NCBI RefSeq assembly: GCF_000379945.1
Contig: NZ_KB904150.1
Location: 44,548 to 108,547 of the forward strand
Reading direction: 5' to 3'
Source of the DNA: Porphyromonas macacae DSM 20710 = JCM 13914
GTDB taxonomy: Bacteria > Bacteroidota > Bacteroidia > Bacteroidales > Porphyromonadaceae
Length of the DNA stretch: 64,000 nucleotides
Below are positions 43,251 through 51,201 of the stretch, piece after piece (within the stretch, counting starts at the first letter, position 1; every line of letters starts with the position of its first letter). The position numbers and the translations under genes were made by a program. A model generated the notes under the pieces. It was not told the origin of the DNA. It made no database searches and saw only the letters and a program-made list of their open reading frames with translations.

Positions 43251-43445
43251 TTACTTAATTTTAAAATCCTTTTGTTTTTTTAATTTAACAAGCAAGAAGA
43301 GAAAGGTAATTAAGAATAACCAACCTGCAAGGATGGCTCCATAAATAAAGTTAATTTTAATATCATAGAGAAAACTCATAATAAACATTCCGACTATAGC
43401 CGTTACGACTGCATATACCAATGTGAATAGCGTATTTTTATACAT
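43251..43445 (-). CDS. Small two-helix membrane protein
   Basis: 64 residues. Two hydrophobic helices (about 6-26 and 33-53) are followed by a lysine-rich tail (KLKKQKDFKIK), predicting an inner-membrane protein with a cytosolic C-terminus. No family recognised. It lies 84 bp upstream of the esterase start on the same strand and may be co-transcribed. Composition is consistent with a real gene, but there is no domain evidence. Confidence 0.5.
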   Translation of the reverse strand: MYKNTLFTLVYAVVTAIVGMFIMSFLYDIKINFIYGAILAGWLFLITFLFLLVKLKKQKDFKIK

Positions 43446-43856
43446 TTGCCTTTTAAAAAGGAATGGGATTGCCTCTCCTTTATATTTCCATTCTTTAATT
43501 TGTTCATTTTTTGATTATTATTCATTTTAATGGCAAAAAACGTTTTAATATCTTCTATAGACATACAAATTCTTGCAAAGTGCCGCAGACTCGAACCGCT
43601 CTCTTCAATGCTATAAGTGTCTCCAACCTTACAGGTTAATTTTCCATTTACAGATTCTCATAATAAAGATAATAATTTGTTTGGAACGTGCAGCGATTTT
43701 ATCCTCAATTGCAGATTACAGTATCGGATACAACGATGCAACAGAATTAGGGAAAAATCATTCGGAAATTTAAAGGTTCTTTCTTTTTCTGGTTTTTGTT
43801 AATTAATTTCTGAATATATCTAATTTGGGAATCTGAAATATCGCTAAAAAATTGAC
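43446..43856. other. Non-coding stretch with no recognisable gene
   Basis: About 410 bp of AT-rich DNA. The short plus-strand ORFs at 43573 and 43617 have no family resemblance or start signals. A GGTTCGAGTC word on the minus strand near 43580-43595 looks like a tRNA T-arm but has no surrounding cloverleaf. The region borders a decayed insertion element and may be leftover mobile DNA. Confidence 0.5.
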
Positions 43857-44265
43857 GTGTACTGAAAAAAGTTGACACTCGAGGCGGTCAAAAAAGCAGT
43901 AATTATGTCTAAACATTTGACCGACTCCGAGCGTCTGAGAATTTTAGAGGAATATCTCGTGAGCTCCCAAAGCAAGTATGCCATCGCCAAGAAGTACCGC
44001 ATTGCTCAGTGTCTTATTAACGATTGGCTTCGTAAATTTGGTCTTGAAGACAAAATTCCTCAAGACCCGATGAAAACATCCCCCGTTGCCAAGAGCGATT
44101 TAACGCTCAAAGAAAGAGAAGAATCAGAACGTTTACGTTAAGAGAATCGTTTGCTCAAGACCAAGCTCAAATGCGAAAAAGAGTGTCAACCTGAAATGGT
44201 TTTTAGAAAAACAGTATAAATTTAATCACGAACTTAACAGCCCCGAGTGACTTTTTTCAGTACAC
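43857..44265. mobile_element. Decayed insertion sequence with intact terminal inverted repeats
   Basis: The ends are GTGTACTGAAAAAAGT at 43857-43872 and its complement at 44250-44265, a perfect 16-bp inverted repeat. The element is about 409 bp and contains only an N-terminal transposase fragment, so it cannot move itself; it might still be mobilised by a full copy. The TG...CA type ends and helix-turn-helix orfA suggest the IS3 family. No target duplication is obvious in the flanking 3-4 bp. Confidence 0.8.
43905..44219 (+). pseudogene. Broken transposase orfA (helix-turn-helix, IS3-like)
   Basis: MSKHLTDSERLRILEEYLVS followed by SKYAIAKKYRIAQCLINDWL is the N-terminal helix-turn-helix of IS3-type OrfA proteins. 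A TAA at 44139-44141 interrupts the frame; the same frame then continues with ENRLLKTKLKCEKE, the leucine-zipper-like segment of OrfA, and ends at a second stop at 44217. The catalytic OrfB is absent. Confidence 0.8.
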
Positions 44266-44274
44266 ATCAGGACA

Positions 44275-44367
44275 AAAATTCTCTGCCTGATGGTTGAAAA
44301 TTCTTCAGGCAAAGAATAAAAATCCAAGTTAACTTGGTTGAAAATTCTTAGCGCTACGGATTTTTAT
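44275..44367. repeat. Mosaic palindromic intergenic repeat, copy B
   Basis: The same modules as at 14471-14565 in another order: AAAAATTCTCTGCCTGATGG, TTGAAAATTCTTCAGGCAA, AAAAATCCAAGTTAACTTGG, a second TTGAAAATTCTT, then GGATTTTTAT. The stem CTCTGCCTGA (44281-44290) with TCAGGCAAAG (44305-44314) has one mismatch compared with copy A. It begins about 10 bp after the IS remnant. Confidence 0.7.
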
Positions 44368-44415
44368 CTCTACGGGATAGAGTAATCAATAGAACATTTG
44401 CAGAAGTTATATTTG

Positions 44416-44453
44416 TAAAAAAGGGAGGGCATCACAAAGGAAGTGATGCCCTC
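44416..44453 (-). terminator. Terminator of the ROK-family gene
   Basis: Perfect 11-bp stem GAGGGCATCAC (44425-44435) with GTGATGCCCTC (44443-44453). On the minus strand it is followed by CCCTTTTTTAC. It lies 100 bp past the ROK stop. Confidence 0.8.
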
Positions 44454-44552
44454 TCCTTCAATATTTATAGTTTGAAGTTTATCTTTATTCTTCAACGAGA
44501 AATACTTTATATAAGGGAGTCCTTTCTCGAAAAGAATGATTTATCCGATATT

Positions 44553-45770
44553 TTACACTTCGGAAAATCTTCTGGTGCGAGCCATCATACATGCTCCGAT
44601 TACACCTGCTTTCTCTCCTAAGCAAGCTGTAATGATATCGGTATCTCTATTTACAAGATTTAGAGAATAAGTCCTGACAACAGTCTGTATGGCTTGTTTC
44701 AGATAATCTCCTGTTTGTGACAAAGTGCCGCCGATGATAACCAGCTCCGGATTGAATATATTGATTAGCGTTGCTACTTGTCGGCCCAGATTTCGTCCCA
44801 TTTCTCCGAGGATTTCCAGACAAAGGATATCTTCCTGGTTACATGCTTCTATAATGTCGCTAAATGTAATCTCTTCCTCGTTTTCCACTTTTTTGCTCAG
44901 AATGGAACTTTCTTTGTTTTGAATATGCTCCAGAAGTATCCTGTGCATGGCCAAACCGCTGACTTCTGTTTCCAAACAACCCTTTTTGCCGCAATGGCAT
45001 AAAATCTGATTATCGTAAGAGCTGATATGCCCGAATTCACCGCTGAAACCGGATTTACCCATATAAATCTTTCCGTCCAGAATGATACCGAGTCCCAATC
45101 CCCAGCTAAGGTTTATATACAGTACATGTTTATAGTCTTTACCCAGACAGCATCCCTGTGTATACTCTCCGTAGGCCATTCCACGCGTGTCGTTGTCGAT
45201 GGTTACACGCAGGCCTATCTTTTGGGAAATTATTTCGGAAAGAGGTCTTTCATCTCCGAAATTGAACAGAATATGGCTGAAGCCGGTTTTCGGATTGATT
45301 CGTCCCGGCAGGTTTATATTGATGTTGAGAATATTTTTCTCTGAAACTTCTCCTTCCTCTATAAACTTTTTGATGATGTTGCACAGTTCGTTCAGTCTTT
45401 CTGGTGAACTTTCAAGCTTAAAAGGAATGTCATATTCGACGCGCTTCATGTCTCCCACCATATCGATGAGGCCGATGTTGATAGAGGTGTATTTGACATC
45501 TACTCCTATAAAATAACCGGAATCCGGATCCAGACCGTACAAAATAGGGTAGCGACCTCCGGTTGTTTCCAACTTTCCATAGTCTTTGATACAACCGAAA
45601 TCAATCATATCCGTAATGAATTTGGTTACGGTAGGTACGCTCAAATTCAATATCTTGGCCAACTCGGTAATGGTGGCAGGCCCGTTTTCTATGTGGTGAG
45701 CTATGATCTTTCTCTTTATTTCCGAGGCTTTTGATCCTTGCTCTAATTCTGTTAATAATTCTTGGTTCAT
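44553..45770 (-). CDS. ROK-family transcriptional repressor / sugar kinase-like protein
   Basis: 405 residues. An N-terminal winged helix (about 15-75, GPATITELAKILNLSVPTVTKFITDM) precedes the ROK sugar-binding domain with FIGVDVKYTSINIGLIDM, DNDTRGMAYGEY and the zinc-type motif GHISSYDNQILCHCGKKGCLETEVSG, where the His and three Cys of the ROK consensus are present. Regulators of this type, such as NagC, Mlc and XylR, sense a sugar or phospho-sugar and control its catabolic genes. No sugar operon is adjacent. It is transcribed alone, with an inverted repeat just upstream that may be its own operator. Confidence 0.92.
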   Translation of the reverse strand: MNQELLTELEQGSKASEIKRKIIAHHIENGPATITELAKILNLSVPTVTKFITDMIDFGCIKDYGKLETTGGRYPILYGLDPDSGYFIGVDVKYTSINIGLIDMVGDMKRVEYDIPFKLESSPERLNELCNIIKKFIEEGEVSEKNILNININLPGRINPKTGFSHILFNFGDERPLSEIISQKIGLRVTIDNDTRGMAYGEYTQGCCLGKDYKHVLYINLSWGLGLGIILDGKIYMGKSGFSGEFGHISSYDNQILCHCGKKGCLETEVSGLAMHRILLEHIQNKESSILSKKVENEEEITFSDIIEACNQEDILCLEILGEMGRNLGRQVATLINIFNPELVIIGGTLSQTGDYLKQAIQTVVRTYSLNLVNRDTDIITACLGEKAGVIGACMMARTRRFSEV

Positions 45771-45790
45771 GATGAGTCTATTTATTCTAA

Positions 45791-45804
45791 ATACGTTTCC
45801 GTAT
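45791..45804. promoter_or_regulatory. Inverted repeat upstream of the ROK gene, candidate operator
   Basis: ATACG, four bases, CGTAT, located 20-34 bp before the ROK start codon. ROK repressors often bind imperfect palindromes near their own promoters. A short site that could occur by chance. Confidence 0.35.
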
Positions 45805-45875
45805 GGCTTTTTATTGTTTTATATATAATTCTTTTTGATGTTTTGTACATCGAGCAGGCTGAGGAAAATAGAGAA

Positions 45876-47138
45876 TTATTCTTTTTTCTTTGTTTTCTCC
45901 TTTTGTTTATGAATTGTTGTTGTATGTTTTTGCAATCTTTTGTTGGGTCTTTTTCTTCTCTTTTTTTCCTCTGTTCTTAAATTGGGATTGTAGGGCGGGC
46001 AAGGACCAAACTCTTCGTCTATCGGTATTTTGTAAATGCTTTTCCCCAGAAATTTTTCAATTTTGGAGAAATTATACTGTTCGGCAGGGGAAACGAACGT
46101 TATGGCCAATCCTTCTTCGTTGGTTCCTCGTGCTGTCCGGCCTATTCTGTGTACATAATCTTCTGCGTCATGAGGTATATCTATGTTTATAACAAGTTTT
46201 ATGTCTTCGATATCGATACCTCGCGCCACAATGTCTGTAGCTACCAAAACATCGATATAGCCATTTTTGAAATCCCTCATGACCTGCTCTCGCTGTAACT
46301 GATCGAGGTCGGAGTGCATATCTGCGGCATTAAAATGCAGTTTCTTCAATTCTCGAGCCAGTTCGCGAACTTTGAGTTTCGATGATGCGAAAATCAGTGT
46401 ACGTGTGGGCGGAGATTGTTTGAACAATTTGGTTAGAATCGGTATTTTTTGATGTTCAAAACAGATGTATGCAGACTGAATTATGCTCTCCGGCGGTCGA
46501 GAAATGGCTATTTCGATAAATTGAGGTTTCTTCAAGATCGTTTCTGCCAACTTTTTGATTTTAGGCGGCATGGTTGCAGAAAACATTACCGTTTGTACGT
46601 TTTGTGGTAACTGTTTGTATATCTGCATAATATCATCGTAAAACCCCATATCCAGCATTCTGTCTGCTTCGTCCAAAACAAAAAAAGAAACATGAGACAG
46701 GTCGGCAGATCCGATATTCAACATTGATATTAATCTGCCGGGTGTTGCTATGATTATGTCGCATCCCATATTTATTCCTCTTTTTTGCTGTTCCCAAGCT
46801 ATACCGTCTGTGCCACCGTATATTGCAACGGCAGAAACCGGTAAAAAATAGGAAAAACCCTGTACTTGCTGATCTATTTGTTGTGCCAATTCTCTGGTTG
46901 GCGCCATAATTACAGCATTTACATGTGACTCTGAATATGTTCCGCTGCTTAATTTGTCCAAAATCGGGAGGATATATGCAGCCGTCTTGCCTGTGCCTGT
47001 TTGTGCACAGGCAATCATATCGTGTCCTTCTATTATAAGAGGTATGGTAGCTGCTTGCACGGGAGTAGGCTCATAAAAGTTCATGGCATCCAACCCGTCT
47101 AAAATCTCATCGTGCAAGTCAAAATCATCAAATTTCAT
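45876..47138 (-). CDS. DEAD-box ATP-dependent RNA helicase
   Basis: 420 residues. All core motifs are visible: Q motif with PTPVQAATIP, motif I AQTGTGKTAAY, Ia PTRELAQQ, II VLDEADRML, III FSATMP, and the C-terminal half with LVATDIVARGIDIEDI and HRIGRTARG. After about residue 385 the chain is a lysine/arginine-rich tail (KKRRKRPNKRLQKH, ending KKKE) that probably binds RNA, as in RhlE-type helicases. Likely roles are ribosome assembly or mRNA turnover. It has its own promoter and is separated from ROK by about 105 bp. Confidence 0.95.
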   Translation of the reverse strand: MKFDDFDLHDEILDGLDAMNFYEPTPVQAATIPLIIEGHDMIACAQTGTGKTAAYILPILDKLSSGTYSESHVNAVIMAPTRELAQQIDQQVQGFSYFLPVSAVAIYGGTDGIAWEQQKRGINMGCDIIIATPGRLISMLNIGSADLSHVSFFVLDEADRMLDMGFYDDIMQIYKQLPQNVQTVMFSATMPPKIKKLAETILKKPQFIEIAISRPPESIIQSAYICFEHQKIPILTKLFKQSPPTRTLIFASSKLKVRELARELKKLHFNAADMHSDLDQLQREQVMRDFKNGYIDVLVATDIVARGIDIEDIKLVINIDIPHDAEDYVHRIGRTARGTNEEGLAITFVSPAEQYNFSKIEKFLGKSIYKIPIDEEFGPCPPYNPNLRTEEKKRRKRPNKRLQKHTTTIHKQKEKTKKKE

Positions 47139-47157
47139 TTTCTCGGAGTAATATCTG

Positions 47158-47165
47158 CAAAAATA
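47158..47165 (-). promoter_or_regulatory. -7 box of the DEAD-box helicase gene
   Basis: TATTTTTG on the minus strand, exact match to TAnnTTTG, ending 19 nt before the ATG at 47138. No good -33 element. Confidence 0.5.
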
Positions 47166-47681
47166 GTTAAATTTTTAATGAAATTGGCCTAAAGTATCGA
47201 TTATTTCATCAATTTGGTGGTCCGAAAATTTTTTAATCTTTATCTGTTGCTTCTGATTTATCATTTGTTTTGAATAAAAAACCATAATAATTATTTTATT
47301 GCATAAAGGAGGCCAATCTTATGAATAAAGTGCGATAAAATTTTGTTTTTAAGATGAGGCCGATTCTCTTCTATTTATTGAGAAACAAGTTCGATGTGAA
47401 AAGACAATGAATGTAAATGACGGGCATATTTACTTTCCTTCTATCTGAAAGGCTGATGTATGTTTATCTCTTTTCTTTTTATGTTTGTTTGAGGTGTGGT
47501 ATATGAGAGAAAAGGAGATAACCAAAGGAGAAAAAAAATAATTAATCAATTTTATCCGGTCGATATAGAAAAAACAATATAGAAGTCAGGTTATTTGATT
47601 AATGCTTCGCTGATTTCTATAGAATATTTGCTACTTTTATCTGTGCGCTAAAATCTTATTGAAATATGTATTCCTAATTCT
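47166..47681 (+). other. Long AT-rich non-coding region before the hybrid sensor kinase
   Basis: About 515 bp without a credible gene. AAAGGAGG at 47305-47312, a perfect Shine-Dalgarno match and rare in Bacteroidetes, precedes a five-codon frame MNKVR at 47321. A related word, GAGGCCGATTCT at 47356, resembles GAGGCCAATCTT at 47309. No riboswitch recognised. The length suggests a regulated promoter or an untranslated RNA. Confidence 0.4.
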
Positions 47682-50582
47682 ATGCCTATGAGAATTAACA
47701 AAGGCTGTTGTAGCCTTTTGCTGTTAACGGTTACAATGATTTTATTCGTATCCTGTCATTCCGGGGATGTAGATCCCATGATAGATATACAACAGAAAAA
47801 GGATAGTATTTATGCCCTGTTGGATTCATCCGTTTCTACGGATTATATAAAGAGCGAGCTTTTGGAAAGCGTTCAAAAAGAGGACAGGTTGTCTTCGATG
47901 ATTTATTATAAAATTTTGGGTAAGAGAATGCGTTCTGAAGCACAGTTTATAGAATCGGTACACTTTAACCGGAAATACCTTGAAGAAGCGGTGTTTTTTA
48001 ATGATACCCTGGAAATAACAGAGGCATTGAATAACTTGGGCACTGATTTCAGGCGGTTGAGTATGTTTAGCGAAGCCTCCAATTATCATTATAAAGCCTT
48101 GAATATATCGGAGCAATATTCAAAAAAGCATGATCCGGGCTTTCGTGGGTATATCTACTCATTGAACGGATTGGGAAATGTCAGTTTATCTTTACGGAAT
48201 TACAATGAAGCAGAGAGTTTTTTTAGAGAGGCGCTTAATCATGAACTGGTACAAGATAATAATTTGGGAAAGGCGATTAACTATGCCAATATCGGTTCCT
48301 GTTTTGAGTTAAGAAATCAATACGATTCAGCTCGATATTTTTATAATAAATCTTTAGAATGCAATATCCGTGCCGGTTCCGCTTTGGGAAAGGGCTTGTG
48401 TTATACTCATTTAGGCAGGTTGCATGAAATAGGGAAAGATTTTATCAAAGCGAAAGAGCAATATAAGTTGGCCTATGATGTGATGTTTGAAAAAACAGAT
48501 AAATGGCATTGGCTTGAGCCGGTTATTTCTTTAGCCCGTATAAACTTTTACTTGAATAATTATAGCGATTTTTTGAAGTTGATATCCCAAGCTGAATCTA
48601 CAGCAAAAGAAATCAAATCTCCGGAGCATTTGGTACAGGTATATTCTTTACAATCTGAATACTATGAACAAAAGGGCGATTATGAAAAAGCTTTTGAACT
48701 GTTCCGGCAGAGCGAGCTTATGCAAGACAGCACGGTAAATCTTGTCAAAGCCAATGAGTTTACCGATTTCAGGATAAACTACGAGCGTGAGAAAGGTCGC
48801 AGACAGATTAAATCTTTAGAAGAATTGAATCTGAAGAAAGAGAAAACCAATCGTTATACATTGATTATTGCCGGTCTTGTCTTTTGCATTTTGTTTTTTG
48901 TATTTATTCTTGGTTTTTATATTTTTCGCCAACGTACTAAAACAAATAAGATATTGAAAGATATCGAGCGTTTCAGATCTAACTTTTACACTTACATCAC
49001 TCATGAATTCAGAACACCTATTACTGTAATTCAGGGGCTTAGTGAGCAGATGGAAAATAAAGAGTTGAGCCGTGAAACACAGTTGGAATATCTTAAGTCC
49101 ATCCGCAGACAAAGTAATAATTTGTTGTGGCTTGTCAATGATATCATGGATATCAGCAAACTGAAAAGTCGTGTCAATAAACCTGATTGGAAACAAGGGA
49201 ATATTGTGGTATACATAAATATGCTTTCTGAAACTTTTAAATTGATAGCAGCTCAAAAGGATATAAACTTGGTGTTTCAGTCTGAGAAAGAGGATATAGA
49301 AATGGATTTTGTACCATTTTATATTGACAAAATTATCAATAATCTGATGTCCAATGCCATTAAAAATACTGATGCAGGAGGTGAAATTTATATCAATATC
49401 GCAGAACCCAGTGAAGATTTGATTTCTATTCGAGTTTCCGATACCGGACAGGGGATTGATGAAGAGGATTTGAAAAATATATTTTCACTGTTTTATCAGG
49501 GATCAAATGTGAAATCCAATGTTGGTTCAGGGGTTGGATTGTATTTTACGGAGTTGTTGGTTAAAGGTATGAATGGAACTATAGATGTGGAAAGTGTAAA
49601 AGGAGAGGGTGCTACTTTTATAATTCAATTTCCTAAGCGTACAAAATCCGGGTCTCGTTTGGATTTTTGGAATATAAATTCGCCTATGAATCCGATTTTT
49701 CCCATTGTAGATTCTATACAGTCTCGTATGGAGGATATAAATAATGAATGTTCTATGCTGTCTGATGAAAATAAAGATGTTGATGAAAAATATTGCATTT
49801 TGGTGGTAGAGGACAATAATGATGTCATTAATTATATAAAGACTTTGCTGCAAGATCAATATAACGTGATATTGGCGAATAATGGTAGGGAAGCTTTAGC
49901 CAAAGCCTCTGAGGCAATGCCGGATATTATTGTTTCAGATATTATGATGCCTGAAATAGATGGCTACGAACTCTGCACTTCAATTCGGGAATCTTCATTG
50001 TTAAATCATATTCCGGTCATACTCTTGACTGCTAAATCTTCGGTAGAAGACAAGATACAAGGATTGAAGTCCGGAGCAGAAGCTTATCTTAAAAAACCTT
50101 TTGATGCGGAAGAATTACTTTTGCTTATAGAAAATATATTAAGTAGAAGGCAACTGTTAAAAGAGAAATATTTGACAAAAATAGAGCAACATGTTTCCGA
50201 CATTCGAGTGGAGTCCGAAAAAGATGACAAACCTTACTATGACGATGATAAGATGAATTTTATTTTAAAAGTCACCCGAATTATTGATGAAAATATACAG
50301 AATCCGGCTCTGACTACATCTTTTATTGCATCTCAACTCTATATGAGTGTTTCCCAGCTTAATCGAAAATTGAATGCTATTATCGGTTGTTCTACATCAA
50401 ATCATATTATTCATATAAAAATGAAGAAAGCAAAAAAGCTTTTACGTGGAAGCGAGATGAACATTACCGAGATTGCAGAATTGTGCGGTTATTATGATTT
50501 GCCTTATTTTTCTAAAACATTCAAAAAAATGACCGGATATACTCCTACGCAATACCAGCAACTTTCAGACTTGGATATATAA
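47682..50582 (+). CDS. Hybrid two-component regulator: TPR sensor, kinase, receiver, AraC output
   Basis: 966 residues that fuse a whole phosphorelay. An N-terminal signal segment ends in FVSC (Cys25), lipobox-like, so the sensor is outside the cytoplasm. Residues 60-370 are TPR-like repeats (LNGLGNVSLSLRNYNEAESF, AINYANIGSCFELRNQYDSA). A membrane helix spans about 394-416. Then come the histidine kinase with His441 in THEFRTP, the ATPase domain (NLMSNAIKNTDAGGE, GSGVGLYF), a receiver with Asp753 in IIVSDIMMPEIDGYE, and an AraC helix-turn-helix from about 855. Most Bacteroidetes hybrid systems sense with beta-propeller domains; TPR sensing is a less common form. The start may be Met1 or Met3. 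Target unknown; no PUL is adjacent. Confidence 0.93.
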   Translation: MPMRINKGCCSLLLLTVTMILFVSCHSGDVDPMIDIQQKKDSIYALLDSSVSTDYIKSELLESVQKEDRLSSMIYYKILGKRMRSEAQFIESVHFNRKYLEEAVFFNDTLEITEALNNLGTDFRRLSMFSEASNYHYKALNISEQYSKKHDPGFRGYIYSLNGLGNVSLSLRNYNEAESFFREALNHELVQDNNLGKAINYANIGSCFELRNQYDSARYFYNKSLECNIRAGSALGKGLCYTHLGRLHEIGKDFIKAKEQYKLAYDVMFEKTDKWHWLEPVISLARINFYLNNYSDFLKLISQAESTAKEIKSPEHLVQVYSLQSEYYEQKGDYEKAFELFRQSELMQDSTVNLVKANEFTDFRINYEREKGRRQIKSLEELNLKKEKTNRYTLIIAGLVFCILFFVFILGFYIFRQRTKTNKILKDIERFRSNFYTYITHEFRTPITVIQGLSEQMENKELSRETQLEYLKSIRRQSNNLLWLVNDIMDISKLKSRVNKPDWKQGNIVVYINMLSETFKLIAAQKDINLVFQSEKEDIEMDFVPFYIDKIINNLMSNAIKNTDAGGEIYINIAEPSEDLISIRVSDTGQGIDEEDLKNIFSLFYQGSNVKSNVGSGVGLYFTELLVKGMNGTIDVESVKGEGATFIIQFPKRTKSGSRLDFWNINSPMNPIFPIVDSIQSRMEDINNECSMLSDENKDVDEKYCILVVEDNNDVINYIKTLLQDQYNVILANNGREALAKASEAMPDIIVSDIMMPEIDGYELCTSIRESSLLNHIPVILLTAKSSVEDKIQGLKSGAEAYLKKPFDAEELLLLIENILSRRQLLKEKYLTKIEQHVSDIRVESEKDDKPYYDDDKMNFILKVTRIIDENIQNPALTTSFIASQLYMSVSQLNRKLNAIIGCSTSNHIIHIKMKKAKKLLRGSEMNITEIAELCGYYDLPYFSKTFKKMTGYTPTQYQQLSDLDI

Positions 50583-50928
50583 AGTATTATTTCTTGTTTG
50601 TAGTTTTTAATGTGCTGTAAATCAGATGATTTGTATCTGATTTATGCGCAATAAATACAAATGGCAATGGGTAAATTGCTTGAATAATACAAATAAATGA
50701 CAAAAAAAGACAATTGATTTTTTCTCAGAATAGAGATATTTGTGATAGATAATTAAGACGATTAAATTTTTCTGTACCCAAAGTGTTAGGAAAAATTTAT
50801 TCTAAAAGATATCATCTTTTCGTTTAATTATGAATTGCACAAAATCTATCTGGGATAAGATAGTTGGTATGCCGGATATTGAATATCGGCATCTAAGTTT
50901 CGATGGGAATACATTTATTTAGGTGATT
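50583..50928. other. Intergenic region with a possible 30-codon ORF
   Basis: About 345 bp after the hybrid kinase gene. A short frame at 50830-50922 reads MNCTKSIWDKIVGMPDIEYR and continues to FDGNTFI before TAG; the pattern faintly recalls the start of ISL3-type transposases. Inverted repeats AAATCAGAT/ATCTGATTT (about 50617-50641) and AAAAGAT/ATCTTTT (about 50806-50822) are present. A strong terminator follows, so some plus-strand transcript ends here. Confidence 0.35.
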
Positions 50929-50967
50929 AAGGAGTTCGTCTGGGAAGATCGACTCCTTTTTTATTTT
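50929..50967 (+). terminator. Rho-independent terminator, plus strand
   Basis: Stem AAGGAGTtCG with CGACTCCTT followed by TTTTTATTTT. It lies 347 bp after the hybrid-kinase stop and only a few bases after the 30-codon frame, so either the kinase message has a long tail or a short independent transcript ends here. Confidence 0.7.
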
Positions 50968-51035
50968 CTATCCATCTTCTTGAAGGGACAGCAACTTATG
51001 GATTGGGTTATACAGATAACAAATGACTGTTTCTA

Positions 51036-51076
51036 AAAAAGTAAAAAGGTTTTCTTGAGAACCAGGAAAACCTTTT
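51036..51076 (-). terminator. Terminator of the tRNA-Pro gene
   Basis: Perfect 11-bp stem AAAAGGTTTTC (51044-51054) with GAAAACCTTTT (51066-51076). On the minus strand it runs into TTTTTACTTTTTT. It lies 10 bp past the tRNA 3' end. Confidence 0.8.
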
Positions 51077-51086
51077 CGATAATCAG

Positions 51087-51161
51087 TCGGGATGACTGGA
51101 TTCGAACCAGCGACCACTCGCCCCCCAGACGAGTACTCTAACCGGACTGAGCTACATCCCG
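51087..51161 (-). tRNA. tRNA-Pro(GGG)
   Basis: 75 nt on the minus strand. The acceptor stem CGGGATG pairs with CATCCCG (discriminator A); the D arm GTAGCTCAG and T arm with GGTTCGAATCC are standard. The anticodon stem CTCGT/GCGAG encloses the loop CTGGGGG, giving anticodon GGG for CCC (and CCU by wobble) proline codons. The 3' CCA is not encoded. It has its own consensus promoter in the end of aroB and a terminator just downstream. Confidence 0.95.
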
Positions 51162-51170
51162 AAAGCGTTG

Positions 51171-51201
51171 CAAAGGTAGTAAAATTATTTGTTCAAACAA
51201 A
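51171..51201 (-). promoter_or_regulatory. Consensus promoter of tRNA-Pro
   Basis: On the minus strand, TTTG (51198-51201), a 19-bp spacer, and TACCTTTG (51171-51178): a full match to -33 TTTG / -7 TAnnTTTG. The -33 box lies inside the last codons of aroB. Predicted start is only a few bases before the tRNA 5' end at 51161. Confidence 0.75.

Noticed and set aside
43573..43600. tRNA-like T-arm word GGTTCGAGTC on the minus strand
   Set aside because: No acceptor, D or anticodon stem can be drawn around it, so it is at best a remnant.
47309..47367. Direct repeat GAGGCCAATCTT / GAGGCCGATTCT as an AraC-type binding site
   Set aside because: Only 9 of 12 positions agree and the spacing is 47 bp; too weak to call.
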